From contig JAQUIT010000008.1 of the NCBI GenBank assembly GCA_028681335.1, positions 1 to 64,000 on the forward strand: a stretch of DNA of 64,000 nt, written 5' to 3'. A model generated the notes under the pieces. The model was not told where the DNA came from. It saw only the letters and a list, made by a program, of their open reading frames with translations, and did not search any database. The translations under genes were made by a program, and so were the position numbers. This DNA is from Desulfuromonadaceae bacterium. Lineage in GTDB: Bacteria; Desulfobacterota; Desulfuromonadia; Geobacterales; Pseudopelobacteraceae. Below, piece by piece: positions 1 to 8,419 of the stretch (position 1 is its first letter; each line of letters starts with the position of its first letter).

Positions 1-154
1 TCAATCTCGCTTGTCAATAACTTTCTTTCAGACAACAATCTTTTTTTCGGGCCCCTCGCAAAACTTCCGTCTCAAAAGGGACTCGCTTTCTATCACATAC
101 TTTTAAACTCTGTCAAAAGAAAAATGATGGGGGATGAATTAAATAACGTGCCGG
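1..154. other. Intergenic region downstream of pyk
   Basis: AT-rich stretch behind the 3' end of the pyruvate kinase gene. I see no convincing open frame and no strong hairpin with a T-run. The gene to the left lies outside the window. Confidence 0.5.
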
Positions 155-1606
155 TCACCTAACCCCTTCAAAGACCTCATAGAATCCGTGTGTACCTAAT
201 TCGTGTACTTTCATAAGATTTGTAGAGCCGCGTGTCTCAATTGGAATCCCCATGGTAATAACAACCATATTCCCTTTATGGAAGCCACTTGCCAATAGCT
301 TTTTCTCAACTTCATAAATTTGCTGGTCGGTATCTTCCATTATGCCAACACTTGTACAATGCACACCCCAGTAAATTGAGAGCCTGCGACGGATAGCGAG
401 CGAGGTGGTAAAAGCCATGATCGGCGTTGAAGGTCGATAGGCTGAAATAAGGGCGGCTGTACCGCCCGAGCGGGTAAAAACAACAATCGCTTTTGCCTTA
501 AGAGTTGCAGCAGTACGACAGGACGATTCTGCAACAGCCTGCGCTACTGCTGATGCCGAACTGTCCGGTGCTGCACTGACAAGGAAATCTGTATTTTCAA
601 CATCTTTGGCAATACGAACCATCGTTTCAACTGACTCTATGGGATAATCACCTGATGCCGTTTCTGCCGAAAGCATAATTGCATCAGTACCATCGATGAT
701 GGCATTGGCAACATCAGACGTTTCTGCCCTCGTTGGACGAGGATTGCGGATCATCGAGTCCAGCATCTGAGTAGCTGTTATGACCGGTTTACCTGCTTTA
801 TTACACGCCTGGATGATTTTTTTCTGATAAATCGGCACTTTTTCCGGTTCGATCTCTACCCCAAGATCACCACGCGCCACCATAACTGCATCGGTTGCCT
901 CAAGGATCTTCTTGAAGTTGCGCAGCGCCTCCGGCTTTTCAATTTTAGCCACGACCGGCGTGTCTTTTCCCTTGTCAGAAATCATCTTCTTTATTTCTTT
1001 TATATCCTCAGCGGTGCGCACAAACGATAGTGCGATAAAATCTACGCCAGCTTCAAGCGCAAAATCAAGATCAATCAAATCCTTCTCGGTAAGGCAGGGA
1101 GCCGAAACATCAACGCCGGGAAGGTTGATTCCCTTGTTATTTTTGAGCAGCCCACCAGTAACAACCAGGCAACGAACCCGCTCACCATCAAGCGCAACAA
1201 CCTTCAACTCCAGGAGTCCGTCATCAAGCAGAATTTTGGAACCTGGATGTACATCATGCGGCAATGATTGGTAGATCGTTGGAATCACCCCCTCACTCCC
1301 AAGCACATTGTCAGTGGTGATGACGACCTCCTCCCCCTTGACCAACAGCATACCGTCACCAGCCATCTTTCCAGTTCTTATCTTAGGTCCCTGCAGGTCG
1401 CCCAGAATACCGGCCTGACGACCAAGTTTATCAGAAATATGCCGTATAATCCTGATCAGTTCCAACTTTTGGGAATTTTCTCCGTGGGAAAAATTCAACC
1501 TGAAGATATCAACACCAGCCTGCATCAACTTCTGGATCATCTCCGGGGATGAGCAAGCAGGACCGACGGTAGCTACTATTTTAGTTTTGCGGTTTGATCT
1601 GGGCAT
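155..1606 (-). CDS. pyk: Pyruvate kinase
   Basis: Transfers phosphate from phosphoenolpyruvate to ADP, the last step of glycolysis, in the cytoplasm. The 483-residue length is normal. Seen: the N-terminal substrate-binding stretch RLNFSHG, the catalytic barrel motifs EKPEAL and MVARGDLGVEI, the TATQMLDSM active-site segment and a full C-terminal allosteric domain. ATG start with a GAGGA ribosome site 8 bases upstream. It is the last gene of odhB-lpdA-pyk, 10 bases behind lpdA, so probably co-transcribed with the 2-oxoglutarate dehydrogenase components; that pairing ties pyruvate formation to oxidative carbon flow by expression only. Confidence 0.97.
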   Translation of the reverse strand: MPRSNRKTKIVATVGPACSSPEMIQKLMQAGVDIFRLNFSHGENSQKLELIRIIRHISDKLGRQAGILGDLQGPKIRTGKMAGDGMLLVKGEEVVITTDNVLGSEGVIPTIYQSLPHDVHPGSKILLDDGLLELKVVALDGERVRCLVVTGGLLKNNKGINLPGVDVSAPCLTEKDLIDLDFALEAGVDFIALSFVRTAEDIKEIKKMISDKGKDTPVVAKIEKPEALRNFKKILEATDAVMVARGDLGVEIEPEKVPIYQKKIIQACNKAGKPVITATQMLDSMIRNPRPTRAETSDVANAIIDGTDAIMLSAETASGDYPIESVETMVRIAKDVENTDFLVSAAPDSSASAVAQAVAESSCRTAATLKAKAIVVFTRSGGTAALISAYRPSTPIMAFTTSLAIRRRLSIYWGVHCTSVGIMEDTDQQIYEVEKKLLASGFHKGNMVVITMGIPIETRGSTNLMKVHELGTHGFYEVFEGVR

Positions 1607-1616
1607 AGTCTATTCC

Positions 1617-3083
1617 TCAGGTATGTATTGATTCTTTATGAACGTCCAAAGCCGCTTCCCGGATTGCCTCGGTAAGAGTTGGGTGGGCGTGACAGATGAG
1701 GGCAATGTCGCGAGCCGTACCTTCAAAGCTCATCACCGCAGCGGCCTCTGCAATCAGGTCAGATGCGCGTGGGCCAACGATATGTATGCCGAGTACGCGG
1801 TCACTTTCCTGATGGGCAAGTACCTTTACAAAACCTTCCGTTTCATCCATACAACGAGCCCGCCCTAATGCAGCGAAATTAAAGCGCCCGCTGCGATAGG
1901 GTATGCCTGCCGCCTTGAGCTGTTCCTCCGTACTCCCCACACCGGCAAGTTCCGGCCAGGTATATACAACTCCGGGGATGAACTCATACTCGACTTTAGC
2001 CACCGTACCGCTGATTCTCTCCACACAGGCGACCCCTTCTTCTGACGCCTTGTGTGCCAGCATCGGGCCGGCAATCAGGTCCCCGACCGCATAAATTCCT
2101 GGTATCGACGATTGATACGAATCATCTACAGTCACTCTCCCCGATTCATCAAACGTGACACCAAGCGTCTCCAACCCAAGGTCTGCGGTCAACGGCCTGC
2201 GACCAACCGCAACAAGCACTTTGTCGCAATCGATCTCTTCGCTACCAGTGCCGGAGTTAAACAGGACAATCGCCTTGGAGCCGATCCGGCGCACCCCGGT
2301 AATACGCGTACCAAGTTTGAACTGAATTCCCTGCTTGCGCAATGACCGGTAGAGGACATCGGCCGCCTGTCTATCCATATTCGGCAAAATCTGCGGCAGC
2401 ATCTCCATCACTGTCACCCTGGCCCCCAGGCGCCGCCAGACTGAACCAAGCTCAAGCCCTATGGCGCCTCCACCGGCAACGATCAGATGCTCCGGAACCT
2501 GATCGAATGACAGGGCCTCACGCGCAGTAACAACAACGTGACCATCAAAAGGGATACCAGGCAAAGCTGACGCCTCGCTGCCGGTCGCAAGAAGAACCTT
2601 GGGAGCCGTGAGAACAACCACAGCTTGCGAAGCCGCATCAAGAAGATTCTGTTGCCCTTCCACTGCAGCCGGTAGAGCGGCAAGCACTACCTCCACCTGA
2701 TGCAACCCATCAGGGTTCACACCCTTAAGAACCGCAGTACCGTGAAGTCGCTCAATTTCGTTCTTCTTTAACAGATAGGCAACACCATCGGTCAACTTCC
2801 TGACCACATCCTCCTTACGCAGCATCATCGCATCTATATCGAGGCGTGGAGGATCTATCGCTATGCCATGCAGAGCAAATCTGTCCCGCGCCAGCGCAAA
2901 AAGTTCACTTGAATCAAGCAACGCCTTACTGGGAATACACCCTTCGTTGAGACAGACACCACCTGCTGTAGCACGTTTTTCAACCAGCGCAACCTTCATC
3001 CCGAGCTGGGACGCCCGGATGGCGGCCACGTAGCCGCCAGGACCGGCACCAACAACTATCAGATCAAATATCTGCTCAGACAC
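1617..3083 (-). CDS. lpdA: Dihydrolipoyl dehydrogenase (E3)
   Basis: FAD enzyme that reoxidises dihydrolipoamide of 2-oxoacid dehydrogenase complexes with NAD+. Seen: N-terminal FAD-binding GAGPGGYVAA, redox-active disulfide C-L-N-E-G-C (about residues 45-50), NAD-binding GGGAIGLELG near 205, second FAD motif AVGDLIAGPMLAHKA, and the C-terminal HAHPTLTEA with the proton-relay histidine. 488 residues is slightly long for the family (about 465-475); an extra segment sits near 130-165. Starts with GTG, preceded by GAGGAGGG. Between odhB and pyk, so most likely the E3 of the 2-oxoglutarate dehydrogenase; it could also serve other complexes. Confidence 0.97.
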   Translation of the reverse strand: MSEQIFDLIVVGAGPGGYVAAIRASQLGMKVALVEKRATAGGVCLNEGCIPSKALLDSSELFALARDRFALHGIAIDPPRLDIDAMMLRKEDVVRKLTDGVAYLLKKNEIERLHGTAVLKGVNPDGLHQVEVVLAALPAAVEGQQNLLDAASQAVVVLTAPKVLLATGSEASALPGIPFDGHVVVTAREALSFDQVPEHLIVAGGGAIGLELGSVWRRLGARVTVMEMLPQILPNMDRQAADVLYRSLRKQGIQFKLGTRITGVRRIGSKAIVLFNSGTGSEEIDCDKVLVAVGRRPLTADLGLETLGVTFDESGRVTVDDSYQSSIPGIYAVGDLIAGPMLAHKASEEGVACVERISGTVAKVEYEFIPGVVYTWPELAGVGSTEEQLKAAGIPYRSGRFNFAALGRARCMDETEGFVKVLAHQESDRVLGIHIVGPRASDLIAEAAAVMSFEGTARDIALICHAHPTLTEAIREAALDVHKESIHT

Positions 3084-3146
3084 TATAAAACCCTCCTCTC
3101 ATCTGGATCAATACATGCGTCAATTTAAAACACTGCCCTCTGCATA

Positions 3147-4451
3147 CTACCCTTCCAGCAGCAACTCTTCCGGCTCCTCAATATACTCTTTAACCTTTTT
3201 CAAAAAACCGACCGCTTCACGACCGTCAATAACACGATGATCGTAGGAAAGAGCCAGATACATCATCGGCCGGATAACGATCTGGCCGTCGCGTACAACC
3301 GCGCGATCCTGAATAGCATGCATTCCCAACACAGCACTCTGTGGAGGATTCAGGATCGGCGTGGAAAGCATTGAACCGTATACTCCACCATTACTGATTG
3401 TGAACGTTCCCCCCTCCAGATCCGAGATAGCCAGGCGATTTGTTTTGATCTTCTCCGCAAATGCCGAAATTGTTTGATCTATCTCATACATTTTAAGCCG
3501 ATCGGCATCCCGCAAAACAGGCACAACCAAGCCCTTGTCACCGCCAATGGCAACTCCAATATCATAAAAGCGGTGATAAACTATATCGTCACCATCAATT
3601 CTGGCATTAACCAGCGGGAACTCCTTAAGTGCCTCAATACACGCTTTTACAAAAAAAGGCATATATCCGAGTGCAATCCCGTGACGCTGCAGGAAATGCT
3701 CACGGTAGGTATTGCGCAGTTTCTTGACATGGGAGAGATCAGCCTCGTTAAACGTAGTCAACATCGCTGTCTTCTGGCGGGCTGCAACCAGTCGTTCAGC
3801 AATCCGCTTGCGAAGAGGGGACATCGCCCGGCGCTCCTCGCGCACGCCAGCAGCATAGGCTGGCGAGTCTTCTGTATGTACCGAAACAACCGGCACGACC
3901 TGAGGGGCAGAGAGCGAAACGGCTGGTTCTAGTGCGCTCGGGACAACCTGCAAAGAGTTAGCACCTTTGAAACCAGGAATGACAGCCACCGCCTCAACGA
4001 CAGCTGCGGGACGCGAGGCAGGGGGGAGCTTCGACTTTTCAACAATACGCGCAGACAGGTCATCATGAGTGAGACGCCCCCCCTTACCGCTCCCCGTAAG
4101 TTCCTCAGGAGCAATATTTTGCTCACGCATTTCACGGCGCAACGATGGCGACGATGCCGGTGCAGCAAGTTCATCTGCCAACACATTTTCAGCCACAGCA
4201 ACGGTGGATTCCTGTACAGCCGTGCTTTCCTCAATCGCGCCGATTATTGCACCAACTGCAACCGTTGTGCCCTCAGACACGGAGATCGTAAGAACTCCGC
4301 TAGCATCGGCATTTAGATCCAGCGTAATCTTATCTGTTTCTATTTCACAGAGCGGCTCGTCCCGCTTGACAAAATCCCCGTTTTTTTTGAACCACTTTGC
4401 CAATAGCGCCTCGCGCACTGACTCGCCGACTTCAGGTATTTTTATTTCCAC
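3147..4451 (-). CDS. odhB: Dihydrolipoyllysine succinyltransferase (E2 of 2-oxoglutarate dehydrogenase)
   Basis: E2 core enzyme passing the succinyl group from lipoyl-lysine to CoA in the TCA cycle. Seen in order: lipoyl domain with the modified lysine in [10 protein letters not shown], a flexible Ala/Pro/Val linker, a short E3-binding domain ([12 protein letters not shown]..), a second linker, and the catalytic domain ending with [16 protein letters not shown] (catalytic His-x3-Asp). I start at GTG 4451 because the protein then begins [11 protein letters not shown] as the family does and GGAG stands 6 bases upstream; the longer frame from TTG 4472 has no ribosome site. E1 (odhA) is not beside it in the window. 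Confidence 0.93.
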   Translation of the reverse strand: MEIKIPEVGESVREALLAKWFKKNGDFVKRDEPLCEIETDKITLDLNADASGVLTISVSEGTTVAVGAIIGAIEESTAVQESTVAVAENVLADELAAPASSPSLRREMREQNIAPEELTGSGKGGRLTHDDLSARIVEKSKLPPASRPAAVVEAVAVIPGFKGANSLQVVPSALEPAVSLSAPQVVPVVSVHTEDSPAYAAGVREERRAMSPLRKRIAERLVAARQKTAMLTTFNEADLSHVKKLRNTYREHFLQRHGIALGYMPFFVKACIEALKEFPLVNARIDGDDIVYHRFYDIGVAIGGDKGLVVPVLRDADRLKMYEIDQTISAFAEKIKTNRLAISDLEGGTFTISNGGVYGSMLSTPILNPPQSAVLGMHAIQDRAVVRDGQIVIRPMMYLALSYDHRVIDGREAVGFLKKVKEYIEEPEELLLEG

Positions 4452-4539
4452 GTTTTTCTCCAGTGAAGGCAAAAATTAACAACTATATTATGCTGGTGCA
4501 AAGCCATTCTAACTCATTTCCACCAATTCTCCAGCAAAA

Positions 4540-4572
4540 CAAAAAAAGGGCGACCATAAACGGGTCGCCCTT
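4540..4572 (-). terminator. Rho-independent terminator behind nifS
   Basis: On the minus strand an 8-bp GC-rich stem (GGGCGACC paired with GGTCGCCC, flanked by AA/TT) with a 7-base loop is followed by seven T. It closes the mutase-nifU-nifS unit and separates it from odhB. Confidence 0.85.
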
Positions 4573-4591
4573 GTAAAAACCAGAACAATTC

Positions 4592-5767
4592 CTACGCCTG
4601 CCCTTTCAGATGCTCCCTGCCAAAGGGCGACATCTGACGCAGACGGGCAATAATAGGCGGCAACTCGCGGATGACGGCATCGATCTCGGCATCAGTGGTG
4701 TAGCGCGAAAGCGAGAAACGGATCGACCCGTGAGCGCAGGTAAAAGGCACTCCCATCGCACGCAGGACATGAGAGGGTTCCAGTGAGCCGGAGGTGCAGG
4801 CACTTCCTGATGATGCACAGATCCCAAACTCAGACAGCAGCAGCAGTATTGCCTCCCCTTCAACAAATTCAAAGGCTATCGAAGTGGTATTTGGCAGTCT
4901 CTCGGCACCGCCGCCGTTGATACGGGAATGTGGAATCACTGCCATCAACGCATCCTGCAGACGATCGCGCATCGCTTTGACGGTCGTGTTTTCGGCGTCC
5001 ATGTGCTCTCCGGCCAGCTGACATGCTTTCCCAAGCGCAATGATGGCTGCGGCGTTTTCAGTGCCGGCCCGACGGCTCTTTTCCTGATGGCCACCAACCA
5101 TAAATGGGCGGAACGGAGTGCCGCGACGCACATACAGTACACCGATCCCTTTGGGGGCGTGCAGTTTGTGTCCAGAGAGGGAGAGCATGTCGATACTTGA
5201 GCCAGCCATGTTGATAGGGATCTTACCTATGGCCTGAACGGCATCGCTGTGAAAAAAAGCACCTTTTGATTTTGCAATGGCAGCGGCTTCTTCTACCGGG
5301 AAAATCACGCCGGTTTCATTGTTGGCCCACATTAACGAAACGATCGCAGTGTCGTCATCAACGGCGGCTTTCAATTCTTCCATATCGAGACGTCCGGCAC
5401 CATCGACACCAATTTCGGTTACCCGGTACCCTTTCTGGCGCAGGTTGCGGCATTGGGTCAGCACGGCAGGGTGTTCGACGCGGCTGGTGATTATGTGCTT
5501 ACGGTCAGGAAGTACTTCAATGGCCGAGCGGATGGCGGCGTTGTCGCTTTCTGTGCCGCAGGCGGTAAATATGATTTCATCCGGTGATGCACCGAGCAGC
5601 TCCGCCACACGAATCCTGGCTTCGGTTACTTTGGCCTGTACCTGACCGCCGAAGAAGTGCATCGAACTGGGGTTACCGTACAGTTCACAGAAGTAAGGAC
5701 GCATTTCTTCAAAGACAGCTTCATCGACCTTGGTGGTCGCGTTATTGTCGAGATAGATCTCTTTCAT
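4592..5767 (-). CDS. nifS: Cysteine desulfurase NifS
   Basis: PLP enzyme taking sulfur from cysteine for Fe-S cluster assembly on NifU. 391 residues. Seen: N-terminal YLDNNATTK, PLP-lysine in SGHKLHAPKGIG, and the persulfide cysteine in ASSGSACTSGSLEPSHVLRA, the loop form of the NifS/IscS group. Its ATG overlaps the nifU stop by four bases (ATGA), so the two are translationally coupled. No nitrogenase gene is nearby; in this kind of organism the NifSU pair is commonly the general housekeeping cluster-assembly system (inference). Confidence 0.95.
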   Translation of the reverse strand: MKEIYLDNNATTKVDEAVFEEMRPYFCELYGNPSSMHFFGGQVQAKVTEARIRVAELLGASPDEIIFTACGTESDNAAIRSAIEVLPDRKHIITSRVEHPAVLTQCRNLRQKGYRVTEIGVDGAGRLDMEELKAAVDDDTAIVSLMWANNETGVIFPVEEAAAIAKSKGAFFHSDAVQAIGKIPINMAGSSIDMLSLSGHKLHAPKGIGVLYVRRGTPFRPFMVGGHQEKSRRAGTENAAAIIALGKACQLAGEHMDAENTTVKAMRDRLQDALMAVIPHSRINGGGAERLPNTTSIAFEFVEGEAILLLLSEFGICASSGSACTSGSLEPSHVLRAMGVPFTCAHGSIRFSLSRYTTDAEIDAVIRELPPIIARLRQMSPFGREHLKGQA

Positions 5768-6636
5768 TGGGAGACCTCCTCTACAACAATGTCCTCGGCA
5801 ACGAGATCACGCAGCTTGGCTTCGACCATGCGGGCGGTGTTGCCGGAGGAGGCGCAACCGGCACAGGCTTTGCGGAAGGCAACCTGCACTTTGGAGCCGT
5901 CGATATCGATGAGTTCCAGGTCACCGCCGTCAGCCCAGAGGAGCGGCCGGATGTCGCGCTCCAGAACTTCCTGGATCAGCTGCATCTTCTTCATATTGGA
6001 GAGTTTCTCCGGGCGCTGACGCGTCTGAGCCGCTGATTCTCCCAAAACTTGCTCGATCAATTCATTGATTTTGGGGATACAGCCACCGCAGGCACCGCCG
6101 GCTTTAGTAAAGTTTGTCACCTGCTCGGCTGTTGTCAAACCATTGGTCTCAATGACTTTTTTGAGGAAGGCGTCAGTGATCCCGAAACATTTACAGACGA
6201 TCTCACCTTCGTATTCCGGGTAGGCGTGACCATGGTCGTGTTCGCTGTCGTGCTGAGGGATCGGCATACCGCGGTATTTGAAGATAGCTACCTCCAGAGC
6301 CTCCTGTCCCATGACGGAGCAGTGCATCTTCTCTTCCGGCAGGCCACCCAGAAAGTCGGCAATGTCCTGATTGCTGACAGCCAGGGCTTCATCAAGGGTT
6401 TTACCCTTGACCATTTCCGTCAGAGCGGAGGAGGAGGCTATCGCGCTGGCGCAGCCGAAGGTCTGGAATTTGGCGTCAACAATCTTGTCCTTGTTGTCAT
6501 CCAGCTTGAGGTACAGTTTTAGTGCGTCACCGCAGGCAAGGCTGCCGACTTCGCCAACAGCATCGGCATCAGTGATATCTCCAACGTTGCGGGGGTTCAA
6601 AAAATGGTCTTTAACTATCGGTGTGTAATCCCACAT
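5764..6636 (-). CDS. nifU: Fe-S cluster scaffold NifU (three domains)
   Basis: Scaffold on which NifS builds [2Fe-2S]/[4Fe-4S] clusters. Full-length 290-residue NifU: N-terminal IscU-like domain (residues 1-125, cysteines in GSLACGD, FGCASAIASS and MHCSVMG), central BFD-like [2Fe-2S] domain (about 145-195, CKCFGI and GGACGGCIP), and C-terminal Nfu domain (about 215-290, CAGCASS). A His/Asp-rich linker follows the first domain. AAGGAG-type ribosome site before the ATG. 24 bases behind the mutase gene and overlapping nifS. Confidence 0.96.
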   Translation of the reverse strand: MWDYTPIVKDHFLNPRNVGDITDADAVGEVGSLACGDALKLYLKLDDNKDKIVDAKFQTFGCASAIASSSALTEMVKGKTLDEALAVSNQDIADFLGGLPEEKMHCSVMGQEALEVAIFKYRGMPIPQHDSEHDHGHAYPEYEGEIVCKCFGITDAFLKKVIETNGLTTAEQVTNFTKAGGACGGCIPKINELIEQVLGESAAQTRQRPEKLSNMKKMQLIQEVLERDIRPLLWADGGDLELIDIDGSKVQVAFRKACAGCASSGNTARMVEAKLRDLVAEDIVVEEVSQ

Positions 6637-6660
6637 AACAAATCTCCTTCGTAGATATAA

Positions 6661-8079
6661 TCAGCTTAATATGAACTTCCGGCCGGCGGCCATCACTTCG
6701 GCAAGACGGGCATCGTTGCACGCCTCACCATACAGCCGCACCACCGGTTCTGTACCTGATTTACGGAACAACAGCCAGCTGCCGTCGTCGAGCAGTAGCT
6801 TGGTCCCGTCGACCCTGATGATTTCCTTGACCTTCGTCCCGGCAACTTCGGCAGGAAGCGAAGTAATCTTATTCTTGTAGGCGATCTCCAACTCCGCTGA
6901 CAACTTGAGATTGTCACGCCGGGTAACAAAGCGCCCAACATCTCCATACAGCCGCTCAAGCAACTGGCGGATACTCTTGCCTTCACGCGCCACCATCTCT
7001 GCTACGAGAAAACAGGCCAGAATACCGTCCTTTTCCGGGACATGCCCCTTGATCGTCAAGCCGGCGCTCTCTTCTCCGCCGATGATGAGTTTATCCTGGC
7101 TGATCAGTTCACCAATATACTTGAAACCGACCGGCGTTTCATAGACCGGAATACCATGTTTTTTTGCCACAGCATCGATCAGGTGCGAGGTCGCGACAGA
7201 ACGGGCCACACCACCTTCAAGCTTGCGTACCCGAATCAGATAGTCCAGCAGCAGGGCAATGATGTAGTTGGGTTCGATATAGCTGCCGTCGGCATCCAGA
7301 ATACCAAAGCGATCAGCATCACCATCCGTCGCAAGACCTAACTTGATATCGGGATCATTCTTGACCAGGGGGATAAAATCCGGGATGTGGGCCTCAGACG
7401 GCTCAGGCGGATGTCCGCCAAAATAGGGATCCGGACGATCATTGATGATGGTGTAGGGGATACCACGCGTGCGAAGCGGCTCATCCAGGTAGCCACGGCC
7501 GGTGCCATACAGCGGGTTAAGTGCAACCTTGCCAAGTTTGCCGATAGCATCAAAATCGATTTTTTGTTCCAAAGCCTGCAGATAACTCTCGTGGGGATTG
7601 ATAACCTCTAGCAGCCCCCGCTTCCCGGCTTCTTCAAGGGAGAGTTCAGTGTAGCATTTTGTTCCAACCGTCGCATTGGCGCGGCGCTCAATCTCAGCGG
7701 TAGTTTCAGGCAGCGCCGGTCCACCGGATGAGGGCGAAAACTTGACGCCGTTGTATTCAGGCGGGTTATGACTGGCGGTAAAATTGATGCCGCCGGCGGC
7801 TCCACGCCGCAATATTTCGTAGGAAATAACAGGGGTCGGAGTATCCCGCTCGCAAACATACGCCTTGATTCCGGCCCCGGCCAGAACACGGGCGGACGCT
7901 TCAACAAAACGCTGCCCCATGAAACGGGTATCACAGCCGATGACGACACCCTTCCCCTGTTCCCCGGACGCTTTAATGGTATCAGCTATAGCCTGAACAA
8001 CGACCTTAACGTTATCGAAGGTAAAATCTTCACAGAGGATTCCGCGCCAGCCCGATGTTCCAAAGGTTATTTGCGTCAT
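6661..8079 (-). CDS. Phosphomannomutase/phosphoglucomutase (alpha-D-phosphohexomutase)
   Basis: Interconverts hexose 1- and 6-phosphates for sugar-nucleotide synthesis. Four-domain family marks are all present: GTSGWRG at the N-terminus, phosphoserine loop TASHNPPEYNG, metal loop DGDADRFG, sugar loop GGEESAG and phosphate-binding FRKSGTEPVVRLYGE. I start at the ATG at 8079 (472 aa) because it is preceded by AGGGAG and puts GTSGWRG at residue 6, as usual; an upstream in-frame ATG at 8175 would add 32 unconserved residues. Manno- versus gluco- or glucosamine specificity cannot be read from the sequence. Leads the mutase-nifU-nifS unit. Confidence 0.92.
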   Translation of the reverse strand: MTQITFGTSGWRGILCEDFTFDNVKVVVQAIADTIKASGEQGKGVVIGCDTRFMGQRFVEASARVLAGAGIKAYVCERDTPTPVISYEILRRGAAGGINFTASHNPPEYNGVKFSPSSGGPALPETTAEIERRANATVGTKCYTELSLEEAGKRGLLEVINPHESYLQALEQKIDFDAIGKLGKVALNPLYGTGRGYLDEPLRTRGIPYTIINDRPDPYFGGHPPEPSEAHIPDFIPLVKNDPDIKLGLATDGDADRFGILDADGSYIEPNYIIALLLDYLIRVRKLEGGVARSVATSHLIDAVAKKHGIPVYETPVGFKYIGELISQDKLIIGGEESAGLTIKGHVPEKDGILACFLVAEMVAREGKSIRQLLERLYGDVGRFVTRRDNLKLSAELEIAYKNKITSLPAEVAGTKVKEIIRVDGTKLLLDDGSWLLFRKSGTEPVVRLYGEACNDARLAEVMAAGRKFILS

Positions 8080-8279
8080 GTGTCGCTCTCCCTGGTAAGC
8101 TAAAAATTGTTGAATGCGGTCTTTTACAGAAGGTGATTTTGTAAACGCATTTATCCCGTTTATCGGCGTCGGCACAACAAGACATCTTTTGTCGTGTTAG
8201 AATAGTACACATGTGCCCGCCCGTCAAGCGAAACGAAACGGCATATTTTTTTGTTTTTCAGCATCTCACAAGAGTGCGC

Positions 8280-8308
8280 TTGACCTCAATCAGTCAACAG
8301 TAGTATAT
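8280..8308 (+). promoter_or_regulatory. Candidate sigma-70 promoter in the mutase/valS divergent region
   Basis: TTGACC, 17 bases, then GTATAT, reading toward valS about 110 bases before its ATG. A second TTGACC at 8328 has no matching -10. The 340-base region 8080-8419 holds no gene I can support and no T-box-like leader. Confidence 0.35.
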
Positions 8309-8419
8309 GGTTACGTTCAAAATTCTTTTGACCCAATAAAGTGTGATACGTGCGTTAACAAAGTTTTTTCTACCTGAAAAAGGCAGAAAAGACTTCTAAC
8401 GGACTAAAAGGACCATTGC

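Noticed and set aside
8080-8419. T-box riboswitch before valS
   Set aside because: No T-box core sequence or antiterminator structure was seen; not expected in this group.
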